NCBI RefSeq assembly: GCF_016545825.1
Contig: NC_052621.1
Coordinates: forward strand, 14,284,199 to 14,348,198
Direction: 5' to 3'
DNA from: Eucalyptus grandis
Taxonomy: Eukaryota; Streptophyta; Magnoliopsida; Myrtales; Myrtaceae
DNA: 64,000 nt
Below are positions 36,115-48,504 of this stretch, piece after piece. Both the position numbers and the translations under genes were made by a program. Every line of letters starts with the position of its first letter. Position 1 is the first letter of the stretch. Below the pieces are notes generated by a model. The model ran no database searches, had not been told where the DNA came from, and was given only the letters and a program-made list of their open reading frames with translations.

Positions 36115-36842
36115 GGAAATTTGTATGGGGGGAGTGGCGGGAGAGGAGAGGCGTTTCCTTTCCCCGTTAGAAAAGAAAAAATCCCTTCATCCTCGTCACC
36201 ATGCACTCTTCCCTTCCCCTTTTTCTTTTTACCTTTCATTACGGCACGCCATCGCCTTCCTTCGAGAGGGACGATGAGATTATGATCTTTTGACAACAAT
36301 CCCTTCCTTGTTAAACCCCGGTGACCATCCCCATCTAATAACACAACCACGGTGAAATAAAAAATCAACTGAATATTTTGAATTGTAAAAAAATATAATC
36401 CTACCACTTTAAGATATTATCGAAAACCCTCCTAATACGCCCTCTTTCTTGCATCGTACCTCATGGCTCCTTTAACAAACCAAATTGTCTTATGTTTGTG
36501 TTGCTTCCATCACCGCCCACTCCACCCTACCCACTTCCACCTATATCCTCCCTACCGACAACTCCAGATCCAATCATGTCCTCCCGGCACCATTTGCCCC
36601 TTCTATCACATGTCAATCGCTGCTCACCCCTCCCTACCTCCCTCCCTCCCTCCCTTCTCCCTCCTCCCTAGCCATATCTCATAGCATCTCGACGGCAATA
36701 ACAATTGCTTGGTGGGTAGCGTCGTTGGCAACAAGAAAAGCAACAATGGAGGAGGAGTAGGATTAAATTAGGAGAAACCAATAGCAACGAATCAAAAGAG
36801 ATTGACAATGTGAATGGTTGAGATGGACAATTGGGTCTAGTA
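36115..36842. other. Upstream region of oxygenase copy B
   Basis: Homologous to 3511-4219; contains a CCCT-rich stretch expanded relative to A (about 36630-36670). Ends in the LTR-element target GAGGA (36843-36847). No gene. Confidence 0.6.
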
Positions 36843-36847
36843 GAGGA

Positions 36848-37337
36848 TGTAGAAAATTTATTCAGATGAACAATTAATCAATCAAGAAGAAACAGATCCA
36901 TATATGATTGTAAAACACAACGGAATTAAAGCGTATCTGTTTGAGCCATTGCTTCACTTAAATAAAATAGATCAATGTGATAACCAGTGATATATCGAAA
37001 TGCCAGACCTTCCTCTCTATGATCTATTTCAGTATAGCAGCTTTTAATGGGATTAAAGTAACTGATAAGTATAACCTATCATTTTATAGGCTAGAGAGAG
37101 GACCTAGCAAACTCTAATCAACAGCGTGTCTACTGAGCCATTCCCATTACGAGCTTTAGTCAAACACAATTGCCTACACTTTGCTGCTCAACCAGGCCCG
37201 TTATTAATAGATGCTAATACCCAATTGAATCAGATCACTTTAGGGTTCAACAAATATTGGAATATCCATTAACCCGATTATTTAAAATAGAAAATCAATT
37301 AATTAATGTAAGCTCATATTATAGGAAATTTCCAACA
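36848..37337 (-). repeat. LTR of copy B (downstream LTR)
   Basis: 490-bp LTR, TGTAGAAAATTT to AAATTTCCAACA, homologous to 4225-4730 with a short deletion near 36915. Followed by purine-tract sequence on the minus strand (37338-37348). Confidence 0.85.
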
Positions 37338-37348
37338 TTCTACCACTT

Positions 37349-38332
37349 GGCTACATTAATTAACTTATTTTATTTTGAAAAAGATTTTATATTGAAAACG
37401 ACACTATCGGGTTAATAACTGAAAATTTTGTTTTATGTGGCCACAACTTAAAAAAATAATATTCCAATAACGGCATCTCAAAACCAATCCAATCCTATAT
37501 AACCTTAGTATAGGACTATGGAGATCAATGTGTTAAGAAAATATCACAACACAGGACCTTCCATAATCACATATAATAAGCATTATATTTTCATGGATCA
37601 TGAATCTAGTAGTGTAGTAAGAAATAGTGCTAACATGTGATCAAAATATACACTATTTCTTATCGGTTCTCAATGCAATTTCTTAACGACATGAAACTAC
37701 ATTAACACAATTTCTAAACAACGTGAAATTGCACGACTATGTCACAATCCAACATGAGATCTCATAATTAGTGACATCCAGTCATCTTTAAACTAAAATT
37801 TGTTTAAATATACTATTTTATATTTCCATTTCTCAGTCAACAAGAGAAAGGATAACAATAGAATCAATAACAACAATTATCAAAATAAATGCTTTAATAA
37901 ACATCATAAAAGCATTATCAATCTATATATAACTATAATATATGGTATTTGCTAGCAACAACATAATGGAGGATACAAATTATATAACTCTCACTAAAAA
38001 AGAAATCAAAAGAATCTAAGACACCCATATTTTTTACATGTTCTTTAAACAAAATGGGTCATAAGCCTTTTATTAGAGGATCGAGACAACATGAACTCGG
38101 TTCTAATATTCTCAATCACAATGTCTCCCTTTTTTACTAAGTCATTAACAGTATAATATATGATCCAATTAACATTTCAACCGTGGCATTGTTGTTATTT
38201 ATAGTAAAAGTAACTGTCTGCCACACATAATGCAATAAGATCAATTATGGGCAATAAGCATTTCAACAAAAATAATTAGTACATTATAAACTCTCATTTG
38301 GGCAGAGTGTATAATGCACCATTTTCATAGCA
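37349..38332. other. Non-coding internal region of LTR element B (PPT-proximal)
   Basis: AT-rich, homologous to 4742-5672 of copy A, with small indels (two short extra pieces near 37830-37855 and 37940-37970). No coding signal. Confidence 0.6.
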
Positions 38333-38341
38333 TGAAGTTTA

Positions 38342-39020
38342 GGGATAAGTACACTAATGGTGTCATTAGTTGTGTATGGAGCTCATTTTGGTACCAAAAG
38401 TTTCCGCTGGATTACTTAAGTGCCAAATCGGAGAAAAAACGATCACTTTGGTGCCACCGACGAGAAATTCCGGCCAAAATGATTACATGGCTTTATATTT
38501 AAAAAAAAATCGATAAACCCTTCAAACGACGTCGTTTTCTATGGATGTCTTAGGAAAACGACGCCGTATAGCTCATTTATGATTGAAATTAGGGTTTTTT
38601 TTTTTGTTCATCCTCGCCGACCTAGCTTGCTCGGCCACCGTCCCTTGGCCACCGTGCTCGGCTACCGTCGCTCAGCCACGGTGCTCGGCCATCGTCGCTC
38701 GGCCACCGTGCTTGGCCAAAAAATGATGGGAAAATAGGAGGCGAGGGCGGAGGAGGAGGAAGAAGGGGGATTGAAGGTGCAGAGAGAGAGAGAAGACGAG
38801 GAATGCGAGGGAAACAAGGAGGGCACAGATGGAGATGGTGGATTGGGCTCTGTTCAAAGAGTGGCTGGTGCTGGTGTTGTTCTTCGGGGAAGAAGACGCT
38901 GCGCCATGGCTTCTCTCTCTCTCTCTGGGTGTTGTTCTTCGAGAAGAAGACGATGCTGCCATGGCCTCTCTCTCTGTGCTGGTGTTGTTCTTCGGGGAAG
39001 AAGACAATGCCGCCGCCATG

Positions 39021-39082
<62 letters not shown>

Positions 39083-39348
39083 TTGGGGATTTAGGGTTTC
39101 GACTTGGGGTTTAAGACGCCAAACGACGTCGTTTGGTGGTTTACACGCCGACTGGACTCTCCGGCAAGCCACATCAGTATAAGAAATTAATAAAAAAAGG
39201 TCACGTCGGATTTCCAGCAGTTCAGATCGGCGTTGGCACCAAAGTGAGCATTTTTCAAATTTTTTGGCACTTAAATGATCCGATGGAAACTTTTGGTACA
39301 AAAGTGAGCGCTATACACAACTTATGGCACCATTAGTGTACTTATCCC
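38342..39348. mobile_element. MULE-like foldback element 3 (inside LTR element B)
   Basis: Starts GGGATAAGTACACTAATGG and ends CCATTAGTGTACTTATCCC; flanked by a perfect 9-bp duplication TGAAGTTTA (38333-38341, 39349-39357). Unit A has the empty site at 5673-5681. Arms are inverted over about 150-200 bp (GGTACCAAAAGTTTCC with GGAAACTTTTGGTAC; AAACGACGTCGTTT on both sides). The core is GC-rich and ends in a CT microsatellite. The long minus-strand frame (38672-39301) is compositional; no transposase. Confidence 0.85.
39024..39079. repeat. (CT)n microsatellite
   Basis: About 28 CT units in the core of MULE-like element 3, next to near-repeats of a segment with TGTTGTTCTTCGGGGAAGAA (copies near 38875, 38930 and 38985). 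Confidence 0.9.
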
Positions 39349-39357
39349 TGAAGTTTA

Positions 39358-40742
39358 TAAAGCAACATTAAGGAGAATTATATATAATTGTTAATGATCT
39401 ATCCCATTTGGGTAGACAAATCATTTAAATTATATATCTCCATGATATCAATATATGACGATAAAGGAGAATTACATATAATCTTCGAAGATCAATCCCA
39501 TTTGGATAGACAAATCCTTTAAATTATATATCTCCATTATCTCAACATAGGGTGGAATTACATATAACTCTAAAAAATTTATCTACTTTAGGCAAATAAA
39601 CCTTTTGAGTCACACATTTCTTACCTTTTACCAAAAAAAAAAAACCTTTTGAGTCACACATCCCCATCATTCATCTCTAATATATCAATATAGAGGGGAA
39701 TTACATATAACTTTAAAAAATTTATCTACCCAAAAATCTATCCCGTTTGGGCAAATAAATCTTTTTGAGTCATACATCCCCATCTTTTAATTTTGGAATT
39801 TATCTTCATGCAGTTTTCAAATTAATATACACAATAACCCCTTTGGGCAGTTAATTGTGTATACTAATTTTTATCAATAAGGAACTTCAACAATTTACAA
39901 ACTTTAACAATTTGTAAATAATGTTCCATTTAATCAATGCCCAAAACTTCATCAAACAATATGAAGCATTTTACGACGTGTGCTTCCTAAGATCATATTG
40001 CATTTATCAAGCAACAATTTTTGCCACAATTTTTTTTTTAAATGGGGGGTCAGAAAAATAGTTTTAGTCCAAATCACTGAATTAACCCAACAAAAGAAAG
40101 AATAGGTGCATCTAGCACTTCAGTCGCGTGTTTCGTATTTAAGTTTAAATTACTTGTGCACCAAATATCAAACAAAGACAACTAGGTAGGAACTACAATC
40201 TTTACAAGAAAAAGAATGGCACCCAAGCTGCGTACTTGACCTCAACTAAAACAAAATGAAGAACACTCTAAGCAAGCACTATAATCAATTACTTCAGACA
40301 GGGAAAACAACTCACCATTCCATCACCTTTAGTAAATAGGTTCTCATGTTTAAATTAATAAATAAAAGTCCCATTAGCAATCTTAAGCACTCATGTCAAA
40401 TCCCAAGTACATATAAGCAAGAGACCAATATAAAATAGCAAATAGAAAAGTGAACGTTGATTACGTAGCAAGAATTGCAATATGTTATGAAAGAAAGCAT
40501 CATTTAGCCTCCATATGTAATGGTCAATTACAACAATAGATCAACCGTAGCTGCTGCAATATCTACAATAACCTTGTCGTGCTATCCAAAATAGACCAAA
40601 AGCAGCTTAACACTGGAGACTCCGATAAAAGACAATACAATTGGAGTGAACGGATCATGGCCTTGCTCTATCATCATAGGCAGAGCAGATCATCACCAAG
40701 GATCTAAAATTACCATCTTGAAATAGCTCCAAAATCCAATCT

Positions 40743-40744
<2 letters not shown>
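39358..40744. other. Non-coding internal region of LTR element B with ~95-bp modules
   Basis: Homologous to 5682-6994 of copy A, including the degenerate modules with TCCCATTTGGG cores (39360-39800). No gene. Confidence 0.6.

Positions 40745-40789
<45 letters not shown>
40745..40789. repeat. (AAT)n microsatellite, about 15 units
   Basis: Same locus as 6995-7118 in unit A but much shorter, showing repeat-length change after the duplication. Confidence 0.95.
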
Positions 40790-40791
<2 letters not shown>

Positions 40792-41567
40792 CAAATTTCA
40801 CGAGTCCGCAATTCATCTTATGGACCCTCCTCCATGTATACATCGAAAAACGAGACGGACGACCGCCTCACGACAAGGAGAAACGGAGAATCAAGGAAGA
40901 GTTCTCCATCATCATCACAATCACGATCACCAACCATACACCCAAAGACAAGTCCAAGACAAAATCTTGCTACCGAAAAATTCTACATCCATATCCATAT
41001 ACAACATGTCAACAACACCACATAGCCCGCTTTCCACAACAATTTCCTTCAATCAAGAAAAAATTCTACCCATCATCTAAGGGCGTGCATGGTTGTGTTT
41101 TTTTTTTTTCTGTTTATGAACAAAAATTTTGTTTTTTTGTTCCCGGGAACAAAAAAAGAACAGAAATGCGTTTGTTTGCGTTTTTGTTCAAAATATGTTT
41201 TTTTGTTTCTGGAACAAAATTAGAACGAAAATAAGAAACAAAAAAAAGTTATTTTTTTGTTCCAAAACACTTTTTGAAGGCCTGAAATGAACAAAAACAC
41301 AAAAATCTTGTTTCTTTTTGTTTCTCGCTTTCGTGCCCTACCCCCTCTCAAGTCCCTCCTTTTTCCTGTCTCTCACGGGTTCTCCACTTTGTCAAGCGAT
41401 CCAGCACCTCCCAACTCGTTATTCTCTCCGGCGCCGACAGCCGCCGCTTCTTTGCTCCTTCATTGGTGAAGCTCCCGATTTGAGGTAAGTTTCATCCTTC
41501 ACCAGCGCTTTGCTCCTCCTTCACCGTTTGATGAGGGCTTCGGCGGCCACCCCTTGCAAATGGGGCG

Positions 41568-42085
41568 ATGGGCGCTTGGGGCTCGAGTGTGATAGCTCAC
41601 TCGAGCCAGCGCTTGCCTAGATCTGCAAGACGCTCGCTCGAGCAAGCACTCGTGCTCAAGCCCCAAGCGAGCGTTGCTCGCCCAGATCTGCGATAGCGTT
41701 TGCTCGCTAGAGCGAGCAGAGCAGCGACAACTGCTCGAGGCTCAAGCGTGACAGCTTGCTTGAGCCAGCGCTTGCCTAGATCTGCGAGACGCTCACTCGA
41801 GCAAGCGTCGCGAGCAGAGCAGCAACGCTCTGCTCGCTTGAGCGAGCGCCGTTGGTTTGCTCGGTCAAGTGAGCATTGCGAGTAGAGCAGCAACACTTTG
41901 CTCGCAAGAGCGAGCGTCGCTTTTTGCTCGCTCGAGTAATTCATTGCTTTGCTTGCTCGAGTGAGCATTGCTTTGCTTTGCTCGCTCGAGTAGTTCACCG
42001 CTTTACTCGCTTGAGCGAGCGTCACTACTTTGCTCGCTCGAGTGAGCATCGCGAGCAGAGCAGTGACGCTCTGCTCGGTTGAGCG
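41568..42085. repeat. GC-rich palindromic GCTCGAGCGAGC repeat field, copy B
   Basis: Counterpart of 7795-8360, with the same TTGCTCGCTCGAGTGAGC words but a somewhat different number and order, so it evolves by local repeat turnover. Frames on both strands are compositional. Confidence 0.8.
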
Positions 42086-42725
42086 ACCCGGTGGTAAATT
42101 TCTTTAGACTATCTTTGAGGAACTATGAGCTCATCCAAAATCACCATGAGAGCTATCTTTTTGACAAGGAGGGACTCTAGTTGAGAAACTTACAAAGGAA
42201 ACACTCAAGGACTGGAGCCACTTTTAAGAACTTCTTTACGTGTTTGAAGGTAAGAACCAAGGGTAATGCTGCCTTGTGTTGGATGAATTTCATGGTTGCA
42301 TATTATATCTAGCATTACAATGAAATGCTCAAGCTGATCATTTGGATTTCACAGCTCAAAAACAAGTTGGAGAGAGTAGTTATTTAGGTTCATTTGGAGC
42401 AAGATTGAACTTTTCACATTTCCTTTTATTGTAGTGTTTGAAATATAACCTATATTTTGACATGGTAGGTTTCTCACAATGCTCTTTATTTTATTTTGAG
42501 CATTCTGTTTCATTGATCATTGATAGTCATAGTACTATGTAGTTCTTGTAGCTCAAAATGCAACTTATGATCTGTTTTATACAAGTTAGTTCAAGAATTG
42601 TCAATTTTGTCATTATAGTCTTCTCTGCTTGCATCTCTTGAGAATGACTTTGTGTATGGCATGTATAGTATTATGTTATTGATTTAACTCATAACTCATA
42701 TGCTGCTCAACCCATCAAAGATTAA

Positions 42726-43757
42726 ATGGCATCTGAGAGAAAGACATTCAGTGCAAAGTGGACCGAGTCTGTAACCAACCTATTTATCGATTTGTTGGTG
42801 GATGAGGTCAAAAGGAAAATCGCACCTCTTCTACTTTCAACAAAGCGGGGTGGAGGAATATACAAACTAAAGTCGTTAGAAAGACAGGATGCCAATATAG
42901 CATGGTCCAGTGAGGAACAAGGTAAATAAACCGAAAAAACAAGATAACGGTTTTCAGAAACTTATGTCTCGATCTGGATTTGGTTGGGATAATGTAAATA
43001 AAAGAGTTGTTGTCGATGATCCAAGTATATGAGAATCTTACATCAATGTATCTTTTTAACTTTTTAGTCATTTTGTTGTCATTATATATGTAAATTTTAA
43101 AATGTATGATTATATTGCTAAAATGTTATTATTGTGAAAATTATAGGAGAATGTTAAGTGGGCAAAATTCAAGAATGATGGATTTCCTTAGTATCCCGAG
43201 CTATGTATTGTATTTGGTGATACATATGTTCTTGGGCAATATGTCATAGGAAATGCTCAAGATTTGACGGTGTCGGAGGATGATGACAATGGTGATGGCA
43301 ATGTTGGCGGTGACAACAATGGTGGCAAAGCATATGGTGATAATGGTGGTGGCCATACAAATGACTTCAGTGAACACCACATTGATGAGAGAGTCTTTAC
43401 ATCAGACAATGTTGTAACTTCAACTCGTGGAAAGCACAAATTGGATAGGACTCCAAATATTAAGAGGAGAAGGAAGAGTAACCAAACCAATATTGATGAC
43501 ACTTGCAAAGCCATACAAGAATTTTTGAAAGTTAGGTCAAGTCAATCTGGTAGTGGCTCTGCGGCCTCGGGGTTACGCCATCACACGTAAACCCTTTCTC
43601 TGTATTTGCTGTGATGGATATTCTAATTAGTATGTCTGAGATAGAGCAAGATGTTTATAATAAAGCAGTGGAACGAGCATGCAATAGTGCCTCATGGAGG
43701 GTGGCTTTCATTAAATCCCCACCTAAAAAGAGAAATGGATTTCTTGATCATCTTTAG
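42726..43757 (+). pseudogene. Harbinger Myb/SANT-like ORF, broken (copy B)
   Basis: Here the start MASERKTFSAKWTESVTNL is intact, unlike copy A, but frameshifts follow after about residue 35 (region 42820-42960). The TGA before the intron (43030-43032) is shared with copy A, so that lesion predates the A/B duplication. Exon 2 (about 43148 onward) carries the acidic Gly/Asn linker, KRRRKSNQ and the C-terminal region ending LDHL-stop. Confidence 0.75.
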
Positions 43758-43980
43758 TAGATGTTTGGAAATATATTATGGATTGAATGGGGTTTCATTA
43801 GACTGTATAACTTATGTTATCCATTAATATGTAGTTTTTAAAGATATTAGTGTGAGACTCTTGGTACTTATATGTAATGGCATCTTCTATTGAGACTATG
43901 ACTTATGTTATTGATTGTTATTGGATATATTTTCAAAATCTATATTGATGTTTTTATATTTTTGTGATGGTATAGGTACT

Positions 43981-45361
43981 ATGGAAGATTGATCAAATAG
44001 TATATCTAGTGAACAGGTAGAACCAGTTGAACAATTCTTGGATGATGATGATCTTCACATATTCTAGCGTGCTTGTGCACGGTTGTGATTGACGCGTCCG
44101 TGCATACAAGAGAACCCATTAGGGATAGTAAATTATTAGGATCCGAATGGATAATGGAGATTGTTTATGGACATTCAGATAGGATATATGAAACCTTCAG
44201 GATGGAGAGACATGTTTTTCTTAATTTATGTGATTTAATGAGGGTAAAGGGTTGGTTGAAAGATAGTCGATTTGTTCGAATAGATGAACAAATTGGGATA
44301 TTCTTATCTTTGGTTTGTCACGGTAGCTCAAATAGAGATTTATGTGAGAGATTTCAACATTCTGGAGAAACGATAAGCAAGTATTTCAACAAAGTGTTGA
44401 AAGCAATTATCAAACTTTCAAAAGAGATAATCAAACCACCGTCCTTTGATATCATCCCATAATAAATTCTTATGAATCCTAGCCATAAACGCTATTTCAA
44501 GGTATGATTTCTATATCGACTTTATACCGTCAAATACATGTAGTTCATAATCTTATACAATCTTAGATTGATAATAAATTGACAGGACTGCGTAGGTGCT
44601 ATGGATGGCACGCATATAAATGCTATTATCCCGGTGTCTCAGCAAGTTCGATTTAGAGGTAGGAAAGGGACTACCACCTAGAATGTGTTGTGTGTTTACT
44701 CATTTGATATGAAATTTACTTTCGTGTATCTTTGGATGGGAAGGGTGCAAACGATTCTCGAGTGCTTTCGACAAAGACTCGAAACTCCTCAATTGCAATT
44801 TCCCCGACCACCACCTGGTATTTACTTTGTTTACATAGACATTTGTGATTATATTATGGTTGAATATCACAACAAATTTATATATATCATGTTATAGGGA
44901 AATATTACGTGGTAGATTCTGGTTATGCAGCAGTTCCAGGATTTTTCATTCCATCTATAAAGGAACGATATCATCTCAGCGAATATAGAGGGAGTGGGAG
45001 ACGGCCAAGAACAGCAAAAGAGTTTTTCAACTATAAGCACTCTTCACTAAGAAATGTAATTGAGAGGTCATTTGGGGCATTAAAGAATCGCTTCACCATT
45101 TTGAGACATATGCCTCAATTTACAATTCAGAACCAAGCACTTGTTGTAATTGCATGTTGTGCTCTTCATAATTACATTCGTGATCAAGATAGGATGGACA
45201 GAAATGTTTCCATATATGGAGATCCGGAGTATCCATTTGGACCTACAGAAGTGGAGGTTGCAGATGATACATCGCATGAGCAGGCATCTAGGATAAACAT
45301 GCTTAGGATAAGTATTACAAATAAAATGGCAAGGGATCACAATATGCGTGAGATTTGTTGA
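43981..45361 (+). pseudogene. PIF/Harbinger DDE transposase, broken (copy B)
   Basis: Starts MED then TGA at codon 4, and has a small deletion near 44065. A long frame from 44073 covers the HTH and pre-catalytic region (EPIRDSKLLGSEW to PPSFDIIP, stop). The catalytic part continues after an intron with GAMDGTHINAI (first Asp in the canonical MDGTH form, altered to MDDTH in copy A). The last frame (44909-45361) has VVDSGYAAVPGF, ERYHLSEYRGSGRRP and NVIERSFGALKNRF with the catalytic Glu. Confidence 0.85.
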
Positions 45362-46109
45362 CTCTGTGTTTCCAACTTTTGTAATATTGTTTTTAAGTAT
45401 TCACTGTGATGAAGTTGAACAATGAACTATATTACTTCATTATTGTGATGTCATGTATCGAAGGGTCCATGTTGAGATGTATAAGATACTCTTTTCTTTT
45501 GCTAGTTCTTATTGTACGAACTTTATTTATAAAATTTTCTTTTAAGTATGCACATATGACCATGTTGAAAATATTTTTCTTCACTCACCATGATCAAAAT
45601 TAAATTGATGAGCATTTCATGAGAATGAGAATTCAATACCAAGTTTACACTTTATAAAAAAATTAAAATAAAAAATGCACTCGAGAAAAATTTGATACAA
45701 ACTTTACTTACAAAATTTTCTACCAAGTATGCACCTATGATCATGTTCAGAATGTTTGTCTTCACTCATCATGAACAAAATTAAATTAATGAGCATTTCA
45801 TGAGAATGAGTATTCAATATCAAGTTTACACTTTATTAAAAAAAAAAAGAGAGTACTTTTGAAAAATTTGAAATAGAAATTTTGTATAGTTACCAAACGT
45901 GTTTCTGTTTTTTTCTATTCTAGGAATATAAATTCAGTACAGTTACCAAACATGTTTATGTTCTTTTTCTATTTCAAGAACATAATTTTTTTACACTTAC
46001 CAAACACATTCTTTTGTTCAAAAGCTATTCCCCGGAACATAAATAGTTTTTTTCTATTTATGTTCCCTAGAACAATTTTTGAATAGAAACACAAACAAAC
46101 GCACCCTAA

Positions 46110-47611
46110 AATCCGAGTAACTACTACGAACAACTCCCGCGGATTAAAAGCATAATTTCAACTTCCTTCCAGTCCTAACATTTGAAGCTCCAGTATCAAA
46201 TTATCAAATTTCAAACTTGCTGCCCAAATAGGTTACAAGATCTAAATCTAGCCTGACACTACAAAGCAAGAACCGAACAAATCGTCAATGCCTTTTTCAG
46301 ACCAAAATTATATATAATTTTCTACTCCATCTAGTTTTCTGGTCTAAATATTCAGTTTTTGCAAAAAGAAGTGGGCTGCTTACATAGAAAAAGTCATATT
46401 CTGTTTTTGCATTATGCTTTACTTGCCTACAAAGCTGAGAATTGATCATCTCTTAGCTGAGTGATAGTTTTTTGTTGTCAGCAAAAATCATATAATTGCA
46501 CCAATCGGTCTGTGTATATATTGGAAAAAGCTAAAATTCATGTGCAACGGTTTCTTACTAAGCGTGAATTTGAAGTTGGGGATTTTTATAAATGCCACTG
46601 TTACGGAGATATTCTTCAAGAACATTACTGTAATCTGATCACCCACAGAGGAAGAACAAAGAATAATTAAATAAATAACCACATCCCCAGTACAAAGATT
46701 TATATACTAAAGAATCAGACCCTCCCAATTTCAAACTATCTAAAAATTTACTTTAATTTATGCTACTTTAAGCACAATGTTCAAGAAGACCACATCATGG
46801 GATTTCCCAATCCCTAAACCCACCATTCTCCAGCATCAAAATCCTTCTCACAAACTGATTCAAAAAACTGACAAAACCCAAACAAATTTGACAAATTTCG
46901 GGCGGTCAGCTACTGTACTGTAACCTCCCTTGGGATTTCACTGCCGCTTTCAAACAAGCAGATGATTAACTGCAAAGCACAAACCACGCTAAAAAAAAAA
47001 ACAGATTTGAGTTCTTTTACTGGGAGCTACATAAATGTCTACCGAGTAATTTATTACCGATAGTCAACCCATTACTATTCAACTTAACCCTCAAACAGGC
47101 TCACAAAACAACAAAATCTCCGCAAACCCATTCAAGAAAAAACCAAATCGATTATCGAACCGATCATGCCATAACAATCATGTCACTGAAGCAACGAGCA
47201 TGAAGCAACGGTTCTCCAAATTTCGAAATTTAGAGAACGGAGAGGAAGATGGGGGCTTACTTTAATGCAACAAAAGGATGCTAAAACACACACACACATA
47301 TATATATATAACAATACCCATGCAATGATTTACAACGAACATCAATCAATTGCAAGTAATTTAAAAATTCTAGAACTTTTTCATGTATGAACCCTAAAAT
47401 TTCAAATTTAAAATTCTCTCTCAATTTTCAACGAAATTATGCAAATTATTATGGTTGGAAACATCTCAACATGTAGAACAAAAGTTTTGTGGTTTCAAGA
47501 TCAATCGAGCAAAAATCCCCACGATAAAATAATGCCCATATTCAGCTCAAAGAGGAAAATCTCAAATTTTTCCTTTAAAAAAAAGATTGGGTTCTACAAT
47601 CATATATAACT
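46110..47611. other. Non-coding internal region of LTR element B (PBS-proximal)
   Basis: Homologous to 18498-18798 plus 19888-21115 of copy A. It contains the uninterrupted target of MULE-like element 1 at 46385-46393. No gene recognised. Confidence 0.65.
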
Positions 47612-47678
47612 AGCTCTGATACCACTTGTAGAAAATTTATTCACATGAACAAATAATCAATCACGAAGAAACAGATTC

Positions 47679-48250
47679 TAGGAATAAAAAAACAAAAAAC
47701 ACATTTGATAAATTTGTGTTCGTTTTTTGTTTCTTTTAATTTTTTAATATTTTTATTTTAATATTTTTAATTTTCTTTTTTTCTTCCTTTGGCCAGTCGT
47801 TGGCCTTGGCCATGGTCGGCGATCGGCGCGGCGAGCCTCTTCCAGGCCACCGGTCGCTGGCGGTGGTCCGGCGAGGACGAGCATCGCCGGCGCAAGCGAG
47901 GCTCGGCCGGCGACATTCTAGCAAAGTCGCCGGCCCTCGATGGTGTTGTCGGCTCTCGACGATTGGTCGCCGATCATGGCCGAGGCCGGCAACCGGCCAA
48001 AGAAAAAGAAGAAGAAAAGAAAGAAGGGAGAGAATTTGTTTCTCCAAATTGTTCTAGAAACAAGAAACATGTTTTTTTTTTGTTTTTATTTCTTTCCAAA
48101 TTTGTTCCCTAAACAAAAAAATAGATTTGCAACAAAAATGCAAACAAACGCGTTTTTGTTCTTTTTTTGTTCCCCGGAACAAAAAAATAGGAACAAAAAA
48201 ACAAGAATTCTGTTTATGAACAAAAAATAAAAACGCAAACAAACACACCA
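47679..48250. mobile_element. Harbinger-type MITE, copy C, left-truncated
   Basis: Right end AAACAAACACACCA plus TAA (48251-48253) is intact; the left end is missing and the sequence joins LTR-element sequence at about 47678. The GC-rich core (47790-47995) is better preserved than in copy B. Its right part is nearly identical to 1-280. Confidence 0.75.
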
Positions 48251-48504
48251 TAAATGTATATTATTATCTGACTGAAGTCACGATTAGCCAGACCAATGAA
48301 CTAAAAACACACGCACGGGCGGTCCTTGCAGCACCATTCTACATCAATTTGGGTTTTTTTTCACGGTTCTGATGCCTTCTGACCTAAACTTAGCAAACAA
48401 GGGATATAAAAAGAACAACCGCCGTTCGTTACATTTCAAATTAACTGAACATGCTATGCTGTTCTGATTATTCAAAGACCAGAGTCGTCCAAGGAACAAG
48501 AGTA

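Larger units (their letters stand above)
41081..46106 (+). mobile_element. PIF/Harbinger DNA transposon, copy B (uninterrupted)
   Basis: Begins GGGCGTGCATGGTTGTG and ends CACAAACAAACGCACCC, with TAA at 41078-41080 and 46107-46109. At 5026 bp it is a usual size for a plant Harbinger. It has the same gene order as copy A (palindromic repeat field, Myb-like ORF, transposase), all broken. Its left end keeps a subterminal block (TGTTCCCGGGAACA and TGCGTTTGTTTGCG, 41139-41185) that is missing or reduced in copy A. Confidence 0.88.
36848..47678 (-). mobile_element. Non-coding LTR retroelement, copy B, truncated at its upstream LTR
   Basis: Same element and insertion site as 4225-21632: the downstream LTR is intact (36848-37337), the PBS is TGGTATCAGAGCTAG near 47612-47626, but only about 52 bp of the upstream LTR (47627-47678) remain before the sequence jumps into the MITE of unit C. 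It shares the Harbinger insertion with copy A, lacks the LINE and MULE-like element 1, and has MULE-like element 3 instead. Internal sequence is non-coding. Confidence 0.82.

Noticed and set aside
38672..39301. 209-residue minus-strand frame in MULE-like element 3
   Set aside because: Includes a run of (RE)n from the CT microsatellite and lies in the inverted-repeat element; no transposase motif.
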